Part shown: positions 31,292-40,970 of the stretch, in pieces
Layout of the letters: every line of letters begins with the position of its first letter
Position numbering within the stretch: the first letter of the stretch is position 1
Source of the DNA: Tillus elongatus
Taxonomy: Eukaryota > Arthropoda > Insecta > Coleoptera > Cleridae
Length of the DNA: 64,000 nucleotides
Direction of reading: 5' to 3'
Assembly: GCA_964006375.1 (NCBI GenBank)
Contig: OZ023264.1
Span: 14,890,225-14,954,224, forward strand
Made by a program: the position numbers and the translations under genes
Notes under the pieces: model-generated
What the model saw: the letters and a program-made list of their open reading frames with translations, nothing else
What the model was told of the DNA's origin: nothing
The model's database searches: none

Positions 31292-32314
31292 TAGAGGTGT
31301 GCGAAGCTTCGAAATTCCGAACCCGAACTCGAACCGAACCTTCGGTTCGAAAATATGTTCTCACTAGCGATGTTGAAATAGTTCGAAGTTCGAAATATGT
31401 AATTCTCCAAAATAGTTCGAAGTTCGTTGTTCAAAAATACTTCGAAATTTAACTTTACAGGCATTGAATGTTGCCAAAAGTAGCGAAGTTGCGGCCCCTT
31501 TAACTCGGTAGCGGCGCTTTAAACTCATTGAGTCGATAGCGTAGTTTCAGGAGATTTCACTCATGCATATTTTTGACAGTAGATGGGACACATTGAGACA
31601 CGACGGAGCCATTTAGCAGTCACAGAATTATTTAGCTTGTATATCCTAGCCTCCCAACACCTATTTCAGTAACATCATTATGATGGTGTTGTTCAAAGGC
31701 GATCGGTAACGTAAATGTTCAGAATTTGAGGATAATTACAGATTGCCTTTGGAAAACACTGGTTTCAACATGCTTTATTACACAGTGAGCCAAAACAGTT
31801 AAATATTCACAATCAGGAGACAGTTCTAACTTGCAAGTGGTTATTTTATACCTATCATGTTCACTTTGAACCCTCCCAATCTGTTTGCTAAAACTGCGTA
31901 GCCAATACCAAACAACAACATATTTATGACTGAGCTTATCTATAGATCAGGAAATCTAAAAAAAGTTTCAAATATTTTGTGTTTTTGATTTAACGTTGAC
32001 CCATCTCCACAACGATCAGAACCGGAAGGCATTTTCACCCAATCAACCTGCAAATTTGTCGTATCCTTCCTTTTTGTAAAAAGAGTGGGAATCTTTTATA
32101 GATCAAATATTGTATGTTACAATATTCCAAACTTTTGTATTTAAGGAAATTATATATGAACACTGAAGAATTTTGGGTAGTTCGATGTTCGATTTTGAAT
32201 TTCTAAGAAGTTCGAATGTGAACCTTAGACATACTATTTCAGAGGTTCGAAGTTCGAGGCAACATATTTCGTTCATAGTTCGGTTCGAACAAAACATGGG
32301 TTCGCACACCTCTA
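31292..32314. mobile_element. hAT-type non-autonomous element, 1023 bp
   Basis: Ends are TAGAGGTGTGCGAA and its complement TTCGCACACCTCTA. The 8-bp target duplication is CTATAAAT (31284-31291) and CTATAAAG (32315-32322), 7 of 8 matching; the undisturbed site at 43450 reads TTATAAAG. The subterminal regions are rich in TTCGAA/GTTCGAAG repeats in both orientations. No transposase. The TIR start TAGAGG/CAGAGG with an 8-bp duplication is the hAT pattern. Confidence 0.85.
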
Positions 32315-32502
32315 CTATAAAGTAATATGACTATGATAGCCAGCCTTCTAACACTGAGTGGTAAGACACGAAGCAACGTGCCGCCACCTAGTTGCGGAAA
32401 TGGGCCAGGGCTGACAATTTACTAAATTGTTAGTTGGTTGTATACAGTCTTTATTTTTTAACACTTTGTGTTATTTGGAGCTGGCGTGACAACATACTAC
32501 TT

Positions 32503-33693
32503 TTTTTTTTTTTGTTTTTTTTGCTCCCTCAGGGCTCGTCCGCGGCCTTGCCGCCCCGATAGCACCGCAACCCTTGGTTGATTGTGCATACCCCTAGTCT
32601 TACTCCACCCATTCCAAAATCACTGTGCCTTGAACTAGTCTGCACAGCGATTGGTAGGGTGAAGTTTTATATTGCTCTGTCTCCGGTCTAGAGTGACTGT
32701 AGATCAGTTGTCTTTTCCGGTCCAGAGCTATACACTCGCACAAGATGTGCTGGGCTGATTCCTCCCCCTCGCCGCAGAGTGCATGCGAGGTCCCCTTCGA
32801 ACCGCCCCATGTTATGTAGGTGTTTCTTGACGGCCATGTGTCCCGTCAAGAGACCTGTTGTGTTTCTGAGCTGTCCTCTGCTAAGGTTTAGCAGCTCCAC
32901 AGCTCTCTTTGAACTGGGTCCGTCAATTATTGACTTCCCATGTCTGAGCCCTGGACAGTCCGCCCAGTACACCTTGTGTTGGTTTCTGACCCAGGACTTA
33001 ATGGCTCCCCTGGCAGTGCTCTTTGACACGCCCAGAGCCGGTTCTGGTCCCATAAATGGTTCTGCTCTCTTCGCGAGACTGTCAGCTTCTTCATTGCCTT
33101 TGACCCCTTGACCCCCGAGTGACCCGGCACCCAGATGAGGGTCACCTCATTCTGCCCAGCCAGGTCGCTCGTCTCGTCACTCACTCACCAGCCAGGAATT
33201 TACCCGTGGGCTACTTAGTGCCTTAAGGGCTGCCTGGCTGTCTGTGGCTATGAGGATCCGCTTGTTGGTGTAGCCCCTCCTCTTGTTCTCCCGCACACAG
33301 TGCAGGATGGCGTACATCTCGGCCTGGAACACCGTTGCATGGGCTCCGAGGGAAATACTGCGACTTACCCTCGGTCCTTCCGAGTAAACACCTGCCCCCG
33401 TCCCACGCTCCCCGCCAGATCCGTCCATGAACCAGACAAGCGCGTCCCGTGGTATGCCCGGCGTCTCCTCCCGCCATGCCCCGCGATCAGGGATTTCCAT
33501 TGTGAAGTTGTTTTCCCTGCACATTCGCGGGCTCGCGAAGTCTGACCTCATTTCAAGCATGGGTTCCTTCACGATCTCCTGAATTTTGCAGTGGCCCCTG
33601 AAGCCTGGGTTGATCTTCAGTCTACCATTGCAGGCTAGTCTGTATAGTCCTAGCCTGGCCTCTCCCATAATAACGAAGTGTAGGGGGGGTAGA
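32503..33693 (-). mobile_element. 5'-truncated family B non-LTR copy
   Basis: 1191 bp with a poly-A tail (poly-T on + at 32503-32520) and a 12-bp target duplication AACATACTACTT (32491-32502 and 33694-33705). It covers RNase H to the 3' end: LVWFMDGSGGERG, QAEMYAILHCVRENK, DSQAALKALSSPRV, PGHSGVKG, WVRNQHKVYWADCPGL. It shares the GACGA deletion region with the long copy and has its own frameshifts. Close similarity to 26-27 kb indicates recent activity. Confidence 0.92.
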
Positions 33694-33770
33694 AACATAC
33701 TACTTGGTTCCGCAACTAGGTGGCGGCACGTTGCTTCGTACCACTCAGTGTAAGAAGTGTTAAATGAAAC

Positions 33771-34320
33771 AAAGTGTCTTGCTTTTATTGTTTACTGTTT
33801 TCATCAAACGACGAGTGGTGCAAGTTAGGGCTCGGTGAGGACAGTTTTTCATTTAACCTAATTCAGTATGTCTGCTTATTGATTTTGAACTACTAATCTA
33901 TCACACTATCACGTAAGCCACTCTGCCTACCTGTAGTTAAAATCCACACTTCACCACTGGATGTACGTAATAGAATAAAGGTATCAAGGAGACAAACAAT
34001 GAAAGAGCATAGTATGAAATAAATATTATTAAATTTAAATTATTCACAGAAAAAAAGATAAAATATTTTTTTATAGTTTTAAATCTTTTTTTACTCAAAT
34101 TTTTATTGTCCTAACAACTAAGTTCCCTGACAGTATCTTTGATAAATACAGTAATGAATATAAAAAAAAATAATTAAGTGACTTTACAAGAGAAAAAAAA
34201 TTGCTAAAAGTACAAAACAGTTATTACTAGATATCAACAAACAACTAGACACCTATTCCATTTATGGTGTTTTAGAATCTTTAACAATGCAGCCAGAATA
34301 ATAAAATAATAGAGAAAAGA
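33771..34320. other. Intergenic, nothing recognised
   Basis: AT-rich sequence between the hairpin copy and a foldback element, without ORFs or repeats I could place. Confidence 0.4.
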
Positions 34321-34323
34321 TTT

Positions 34324-35055
34324 TGGTGAAGGTTTTCTTTCAGGGCATGTGTTTGATATTTATGAAATTTTGTATATAGACGTGTTTTAGGGTGTAGATG
34401 ACGAAAATCACAATAAAAATGGGGGCAGAAGCAAACTTTGGAGTGATTTGAAAATTATTGTAGCAAAAACGTAAGTTCTATTCACTTTTGTGACATGTTT
34501 TTGTCATATTTTACACATTTTCGGGGGTCGTTTGTTTTATATTAGGCTAGAGAAGGGTGTATTCCACTATTATCATTCATTTTCACATAGTTAATGCACC
34601 CCCTATTCAGTTTATGGGTATCTGTAAATTTCCCTTACTTTCATCATATAATTGATCCTAAGTTGACATTGACATTTGACATATAAAGCCAATTTATCAA
34701 TGTCATAGATTTTGAAGTTTGACATTATTGCAAAAAGAAAAATTTTATATTATATTATAGGGGGTGCATTGCTGCATTAACTATGTGAAAATGAATTATA
34801 ATAGTGGAATACACTCTTCTTTAGCTTGAGATGAAATGAACGACCCCCGAAAATGTGTAAAATATGACAAAAACATGTTGCAAAAGTGAGTACAACTTAA
34901 GTTTTTCCTACAATAATTTCCAAATAACAACAAAAGTTTGCTTCTGCCCTTATTTTTATTGTGATCTTCATCATATACACCCTAAAACACGTCTATATAC
35001 AAATTTTTATAAAAATTGAATACACGCTCCGAAAGTAAACCTTTACCAAGACTTT
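34324..35055. mobile_element. Foldback element with about 300-bp arms
   Basis: 34324-34612 and 34757-35055 are inverted copies with moderate divergence. Matching segments include TATATAGACGTGTTTTAGGG, ACATGTTTTTGTCATATTTT and ATTTTCACATAGTTAATGCA and their complements. The loop is about 145 bp. No ORF. It lies just 3' of the PSMG4 gene and could fall within its 3' untranslated region. Confidence 0.85.
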
Positions 35056-35212
35056 TTACTTATCTCATGACTCATGGAATTTATCACAATAAAAATTTAT
35101 CTGCATTAAAGCTTCTAATAGGTAAATGCTGGAAAACAACATTGTGTAATTTCACGTAATTCCTTTAAAAAAAACTAATGTGTACATGGTAAAACAAATT
35201 ATTTACTGTTAA

Positions 35213-35608
35213 CTAAAATGCATTCGAATTGCTGCCTATTTCTTCAAAGAGACTTTTTTCAATCGCAGGAGTTATCAGTTTATCATAATCAATGTTACAA
35301 CTCAGAAAAACTGTCTTGTTCAATTTCTTCGTTAATTTACTAGCTAGACCTTTACTTGTATATTCTAGCATGTTTCCCATCAACTGACTTTGTATAGGAT
35401 CACTCTCATAGCGGTTCTGCATAGCTAATGATAGATTAGAGAAATGCAAATCATCTTCATAATTTATAAAGATAAGCAACGAATCTAGTAATTTCACTAC
35501 TTGGAATAAAACAGTTCTATTCTGAACTTCAGTCTTGAATTTGTGGATCACAAACGACGATGGGACGTATATTATTGAATCACCACTAGCTTCATTTTTT
35601 AAACCCAT
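35213..35608 (-). CDS. PSMG4: Proteasome assembly chaperone 4 (PSMG4/PAC4)
   Basis: 131 codons, single exon, ATG at 35608 and stop at 35213. In the family, PAC4 pairs with PAC3 and helps assemble the alpha ring of the 20S proteasome core in the cytosol. Motifs resembling the human protein are spread over the whole length: the beta strand around FVIHKFKTEV, then VVKLLDSLLIFI, LSLAMQNRYESDPI (human LAVAMCSRYDSIPV), SKGLASKLTKKLNKTVFLSC (human TGLAQRLARKTNKQVFVSY) and a C-terminal helix IEKSLFEEI. Human PSMG4 has 123 residues, so it looks full length. The fold is a small beta-sandwich without signal or membrane segments. The lack of introns is unremarkable for so short a gene but leaves a retrocopy possible; nothing is broken. 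Confidence 0.9.
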   Translation of the reverse strand: MGLKNEASGDSIIYVPSSFVIHKFKTEVQNRTVLFQVVKLLDSLLIFINYEDDLHFSNLSLAMQNRYESDPIQSQLMGNMLEYTSKGLASKLTKKLNKTVFLSCNIDYDKLITPAIEKSLFEEIGSNSNAF

Positions 35609-36213
35609 TATGGTAAGTTTTTGGGTTCTGAAAAAATAATGTGACAGAACTTACTTCATTACATTCAAACTGTTAACATACCTGGCATATGTAATAATGC
35701 TGTATTTTGAATAAAAATTAGTTTAATTTTATTTGCAAAACAATTCTAAATATAACTCAAACACAAATTTAAAATTATTGTTGTAAAAATTTAGGTTAAC
35801 TGAACGTCACACGTCAATGTCAGTAGTGTTAGTGTTAATGTCATTGAGCCGTTACTATAGAAAAAACAGTTTTTTCTATGTTCGTTGCCGTTAAACCAAT
35901 GGCTGATTTCAGCAGACACCAAAAGCAGAGTATAAGCGCTCATTTTCTGACTACCGACAAATTTCAGCGGTTAAAGATTGATGAACGCACTGTTGACTTT
36001 AAGCACTATTTTGTGATGTTTGTCTGTCATTACGCTTTGACAAATCGGAAACGGCTGTGTGCCAGCAGAAATTAAGTGGAACTGGTGTACGCATACGTTG
36101 ACACAACTATTCAACTGTTGGTGCCTAGTGAACACATTTAATAATTATATTCTGTAATTTTATACCACAGAACCACACAATATACTTTTCTGTCAATATA
36201 TTTTTCATTCTAA
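35609..36213. other. PSMG4 5' flank and intergenic DNA
   Basis: The region upstream of PSMG4 on the minus strand. A short palindrome 'gaaaaaacagttttttc' lies at about 35862-35878. The + strand frame at 35878-36075 has no recognisable similarity and is probably chance. Confidence 0.4.
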
Positions 36214-36412
36214 AGCTAGGTTCATACACTCGCGAATTGCGAGATCGCAGCGAAACTTATCCCTATTGGTTTATTTTAAATAATATCGTAATATGTAAAA
36301 TGGACAAATTGGAATTAGTTTCGCAATTCGCTTTTAGTGATTACGATATTATTCAAACTAAACCTTTTCAGAGCGATTTCGCAATTCGCGGGTGTATGAA
36401 CTAGGTTTAAAC
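36214..36412. mobile_element. Small MITE with AGCTAGGTTCATAC-type ends
   Basis: About 195 bp. The left end CTAGGTTCATACACTCGCGA matches the inverted right end TCGCGGGTGTATGAACTAG. It contains internal TTCGCAATTCGC palindromes and ATTACGATATTATT segments. No ORF. A second related element lies at 36610-36735. Confidence 0.7.
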
Positions 36413-36609
36413 TAGGTTCATACTACTTCTGGTTAAAGTGCCGTGCAGATTCCTGCGTATGCGTTCATCGTTTTCCCGTCAGATGGTTCTACTAATTGCT
36501 GCGTTATGTAACGCTTGAACGTCTTTTATCCCCGTCCATTGTCAAACGTTTCTTGGTCAGGATATTTTTTTTCTTTTTCTGCCTATTGCTCTTCCTCTAT
36601 TCCTCTTCC

Positions 36610-36735
36610 TCTAGGTTCATACAGACGAGAATAATTGGGAAACAGATTTTTATTGGTCTAATTTGAATATTACGATATTATTTTAAATGAACTAAATAGG
36701 GATACGTTTCGCAATTCGCGTCTGTATACCTAGCT
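36610..36735. mobile_element. Second small MITE of the same type
   Basis: About 125 bp, from CTAGGTTCATACAGACGAGA to TTCGCGTCTGTATACCTAG, sharing ends and the ATTACGATATTATTTTAAAT core with the element at 36214-36412. A lone end motif (CTAGGTTCATAC) also lies at 36412-36423. Confidence 0.65.
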
Positions 36736-36769
36736 TAATGCGAATTGTTGTAGAAAAAGTTCAGATAAT

Positions 36770-36990
36770 GGATATCGCGACTTTTGAATTTTCACAAAGT
36801 ATCTTCAAATGAGCGTGAACTAAGACATCTGAACTCCAATTCGTGTCAATTTTTAAATGTTTTATATGTTAATGGATCGATTCTGATGAAACTTGGTAAG
36901 TACGTTTCTTTTGTAAATCGCTTGGATAAGATCGTTAACCAGGATAAGTGAACCAATTTTTTGTGAAAAAAATGCAAATTTAGACCAAAT
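36770..36990 (+). repeat. Family-T repeat lacking the TA tract
   Basis: Modules 'tatcgcgacttttgaatttt', 'atcttcaaatgagcgtgaac' and 'gcttggataagatcgttaac' follow one another with no microsatellite; the region is closely similar in order to 47640-47950. It shows the family exists without TA expansion. Confidence 0.65.
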
Positions 36991-37024
36991 AAATGAATAA
37001 TAAAATATAAGAAGAACATAAAAC

Positions 37025-37700
37025 CAAATACTATATAATGACAATACGGGACGCTCCTATGCTTTAGCACTGGTGATATTTGTGACAAGTACACTAGCGC
37101 CACCTCGCGTGAAGTATTGACAACTGAGCGGGTAATTTGAATTGTATATTTACCTGCATATTCTTAATTTAGACAATTGGTTTATTATACATGAATATAA
37201 AACTTGTACATGAGAAAACAGTGAACATTTTCTGATTATATAGTTATACATAGAATTTGTATCAACAATCAGCTTGAACCCTAAATGAATTCAGCATGAA
37301 TAATTCTGCAAATTTCTCTTACCCATAATCTTATTTCATCATAATTTAAAGTACTACCTTGAAACTGTCGTTAAACTACTATTTCAAGGATAGGTATAGG
37401 AATATACTGAAAACTGTTTCTAAGGATATTTAGTTACAATCTGTACTTACCTATAAATAATTGTTCTAGGTATAAATGGTAGCACAGTACTCAATTTGCT
37501 ATATCTCTACAGGAAAACTGTCTTATTAATCTAATATTTTAAAATATGTAACTGATATACTTAGTACATAATTAAGAAATTGTGCAGATTAAATGTGAGA
37601 CTAACTCTTACTTCCGTGAATAAATCTATTATAGGGCTGAATTTGCTATTTCTATTTGTCTATTTGAAAACTTGTCTTTGGAAGATAATTGAAAGCCTTT
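37025..37700 (+). repeat. Segmental duplication, copy 1
   Basis: From 'ccaaatactatataatgaca' to about 37700 this matches 38337-38685 plus 39084-39136 and 39512-39775. Typical shared stretches are TAATTTGAATTGTAT, CTAAATGAATTCAGCATGAA and TTGCTATATCTCTACA. No coding content. Confidence 0.8.
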
Positions 37701-38336
37701 ACCAAGTAAAATAATTGTAAATCTGAAAAAAATGTGACAATTTATGCCATACTAAAATAAAAAAGGACACAGAAGAATATAGAAAAACAGTTTTCTTATA
37801 CCATTTATTATTAATGCAAAACTTTTTTTGCTTTCATATTTCTTTTTTTTTTTTTTTGATGCACTGGAAGACATGTTCTGATTCAAGCATTTTAACCATC
37901 CGTTTACGAAGTTTATCTATAAATAGGTACATGATGGTAAATATTACACAATAAATTATCTTCTGCGAACTGTACATTTTCGCATAAAAGTGATTCTGAA
38001 TTTGTCTTCTGCTTCAAATCATATTCACGTTTCGCCATCCTTTGGAAACCTATGAAATGTCTTTGATAGATTTAGCACGTTATAATTCGAACAATTATAG
38101 ATTGCACACACCCAACCACTAACATTCATTGTAAAAAACACAGCTCAAACTTAATTATACACAGTTAAACACCAGCAATTGCTAGTGTTACTCGTTCTCG
38201 AACGACGTATCATCAGTACTATCCGCTAGGGGCGCTGATATTTTTGAAACACGAAATGAGCCGAAATGTCCTGTATTGTGATTATATATAGTATTTGATA
38301 AAACTTTCTGCGTGTAGTCATAATAAAGTCTTTACT
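37701..38336. other. Intergenic, nothing recognised
   Basis: AT-rich sequence between the two halves of the duplication, with one poly-T run (about 37842-37858). No ORF above background. Confidence 0.4.
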
Positions 38337-38682
38337 ATTATCAAATACTATATAATGCCAATACTGGACACTTCTATTCTTTAGCATTGCTAATATTTGG
38401 GACAAGCACGCTAGGGTCATTTCGCGTGAAGTACTGTCAACTGAGCAGGTAATTTGAATTGTATTTTACCTGCACATTCGCAATTTAGACAATTGGTTTA
38501 TTATAGATGAACAAAAAAACTTGTACATGACAAAACAGTGAACATTTTCTGCTTATATAGTTATAAACAGAATTTGTATCGACAATAAGCTTGCAACCTA
38601 AATGAATTCAGCATGAATAATTGTGCAAATTTCTCTTACTCATAATCTCGTTTCATCATAATTTAAAGTACTACTAATTGAG

Positions 38683-39083
38683 ATGTAAGTCACGCTTTTA
38701 ACCGTGTCGCCATCTCGTTGCGAACGCAAGTAGTATATTGTCACGGCAGCTTTGCTTACATTGTCCCTATATTGGGGATGTAATGGGCCAGGGCTGACAA
38801 TTTACTAAATTGTTAGTTGGTTGTACACAGTCTCTATTTTTTAACATTCAGTGTTATTTGGAGCTGCCGTGACAACATACTACTTGGTTCCGCAACGAGA
38901 TGTCGACACGGTTAAAAGCGTGTCTTACATCCCACTTAGTTTTGGGAGGTTGGCTACCATAGCCGTATTACTTTACAGGTCTATTTTAGCTGCAATTGGT
39001 ATACCGTACTGACGAGCTTTAATTAGAGCGAAACCGGTCTACGGTTCTAATTGTGGTTAGAATACATCTAACTTTACATTTTT
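38683..39083 (+). mobile_element. Hairpin element, uninterrupted copy
   Basis: About 400 bp. An arm of about 70 nt (from GATGTAAGTCACGCTTTTAA to GTCACGGCAGCT) is inverted at about 38868-38932 (GAGCTGCCGTGACAACATAC to GTGTCTTACATC). The spacer contains 'gggccagggctgacaattta', and a non-inverted tail follows ('ggctaccatagccgtattac', 'tttaattagagcgaaaccgg'). The gap in the segmental duplication defines its borders; flanks TTTAAAGTACTAC and TTTAAATTACCAC may be an imperfect target duplication. No ORF. Other copies: 31173-33770, 43185-43540, 43525-43620, 44050-44205. Confidence 0.78.
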
Positions 39084-39136
39084 TAAATTACCACCTTGAA
39101 AGTGCCGTTAAACTACTATTTCAAGGGTACGTATAG

Positions 39137-39496
39137 AACCTCGGTGGTTCAGGGGTAAGAACGTGTGCCTCTGAACCGAAGGGTACTCGGTTCGATCTCG
39201 GGGTACTCCTTTCACTTTTTCAGTACAAATTGTCAAACTAACAACAACCGCTGTTCTGACATTGTATTTGAGCAAGTTGAATGTCTGCACGTTCTGCCCT
39301 TCGGAGGGGGCGTAAAGCCGTCGGTCCCGTGTCCATGCGATGTTGGGCACGTTAAAGATCCCTACCCTCCTTACAGAAAGACGGGGCTTCGACAAAATTT
39401 CCAGGATAGTGAGGTGAAACTGCTCCATGGCGTCGGTGATTGGCCATAGTCGCGGAAATAGGCCGACGTTAAAGAAACAAAACACACACACAAACA
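39137..39496 (+). mobile_element. tRNA-derived SINE, 360 bp
   Basis: Flanked by a 15-bp duplication CAAGGGTACGTATAG (39122-39136) and CAAGGGTACTTATAG (39497-39511, one mismatch). The head contains a pol III A box (TGGTTCAGGGGTAAGA) and a B box (GGTTCGATCTC) at tRNA-like spacing. The body ends CGACGTTAAAGAAAC and a CA-rich tail. It has no ORF of its own and would depend on a non-LTR element for movement. I cannot name the parent tRNA with confidence. Confidence 0.85.
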
Positions 39497-39780
39497 CAAG
39501 GGTACTTATAGGAATATACTGAGAGCTGTTTCTGACAATATTAAGTTGCAATCTGTACTTACCTATAAATCATCGTTCTAGGTACATATAAATGGTAGCA
39601 CAGTACCTACCCAATTTGCTATATCTCTACATGAAAACTGTCTTATTAATCTAATATTTTAAAATATGTAACTGATATATTTATTACATAATTAAGAAAT
39701 TGTGCAGATTAAAGGTGAGACTCTTACTTCCGTGAATGAATCTATTATAAGGCTGAATCTGCTATTTCTACTTGTCTTAA

Positions 39781-40814
39781 AAGCATTATAACCAACCACT
39801 TATTTACTATTGCTGTGTTCATACTTTTTGAAAATGAAATAAATAAATAAATATAAACAATACAAAATTTTGAAATTAAAATTTTAATAATTTACACTCA
39901 ACATCTGTTTATAGGTAGAATTTAAACCACTGTACGATATTATGCAGTTTCATATGCCTCAAATTTTCCATACGCTACATGAAGAGTAAATAAAAACTAA
40001 AAGTAAACAATAAGTACCTTATTCTAAGGTATTAGCGGATTAGCGGAGCCGATTTCGAAGATATCTCTTCTTCTTCTTTGTTTATGACGTCTGTAAACAA
40101 ATAAGAAAAAGAAGAAGATAACTTCGAATTCGACTCCACCTTTGCTGTTAGTTGGCAAAATAACAAATGACAAATAGCTAACTGGTGTTGTCAGATTAAA
40201 CTAGTAGAGGGAGATGGCTTTTAAATACCGTGAAGAATGGGAAGCTTAATATTTATACATAAATAAAATGTAGTTCTAGATTGCCTAAATTGAATCACTT
40301 TCATTAAAATTTTTATTTATTACTATATATTTTTCTGATATGTTCAGATTCAGATGAGATTTTTGGCAAATGGCAGCTCCGCTGATTATTTATTGTGACA
40401 TATTTTTGTAGCCTGTTTGTTTGAAGTTTGATTTGGAGCATTTGTTTGCAGTAGCAGCGTAACGCTGATATATCTGTCTGACCCTGTCTAACATTATAGG
40501 CACCCATTCAGAGGTAATTTGAGGCCATACGCAAATTATTTATTTTTTGTTTAGTTATAACAAAAAATTTATTGAACTCATTCAGTTATAATTTGGTAGA
40601 CAGGACCACTTATATGATATCTACAGGCGCGTAAAGTTTAAGTTTCGTACTTCTAGTAATTTAAAAGATTGCGTTTTCAAACAGTTTTTCGCAATTTTTT
40701 CTAAAAGTCCTTGAGTGTCAAAACTGTCTAACGAACTCGTGCAAGCTATTAAGAAAATGAAGGGAATTGCCAAATTTGGTTTCGATTGCTGAAGTATTTT
40801 TTGAGTTATCGGTT

Positions 40815-40818
<4 letters not shown>
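39781..40818. other. Intergenic, nothing recognised
   Basis: AT-rich. A near-palindrome of 'gaagatatctcttcttcttctttg' type and its complement lies at 40055-40120. No supported gene. Confidence 0.4.

Positions 40819-40898
<80 letters not shown>
40819..40898. repeat. (TA)n microsatellite
   Basis: About 80 bp of TA, preceded by the family-T phrase 'tttttgagttatcggttgga'. Confidence 0.96.
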
Positions 40899-40900
<2 letters not shown>

Positions 40901-40970
40901 AAAAAGATTACCATCAATATCTCTCTATTAGTGAATCTTCTGAATGAAAATTCATTCAAAACCATATAAA

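Larger units (their letters stand above)
31173..33770 (-). mobile_element. Hairpin element copy, split by a hAT-type and a non-LTR insertion
   Basis: Pieces 31186-31291, 32315-32502 and 33706-33765 join into one copy of the element seen uninterrupted at 38683-39083. Shared blocks include the tail 'gctctaattagagc'-like segment, 'gggccagggctgacaattta' and the hairpin arms (GAAGCAACGTGCCGCCACCT against AGGTGGCGGCACGTTGCTTC). The 31292-32314 and 32503-33693 intervals are later insertions, each with its own target duplication. No ORF. Confidence 0.8.
38337..39780 (+). repeat. Segmental duplication, copy 2, with two later insertions
   Basis: Collinear with 37025-37700 but interrupted by a hairpin element (about 38683-39083) and a SINE (39137-39496). 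Once both are set aside the copies align end to end with scattered differences, so the duplication is older than the insertions. Confidence 0.8.

Noticed and set aside
35878..36075. 65-codon + ORF upstream of PSMG4
   Set aside because: No recognisable motif, not conserved-looking, no splice signals; most likely chance.
39137..39210. Possible free-standing tRNA gene
   Set aside because: A and B boxes are present, but the acceptor stem does not pair well, a SINE body follows, and a 15-bp target duplication encloses the whole 360 bp.
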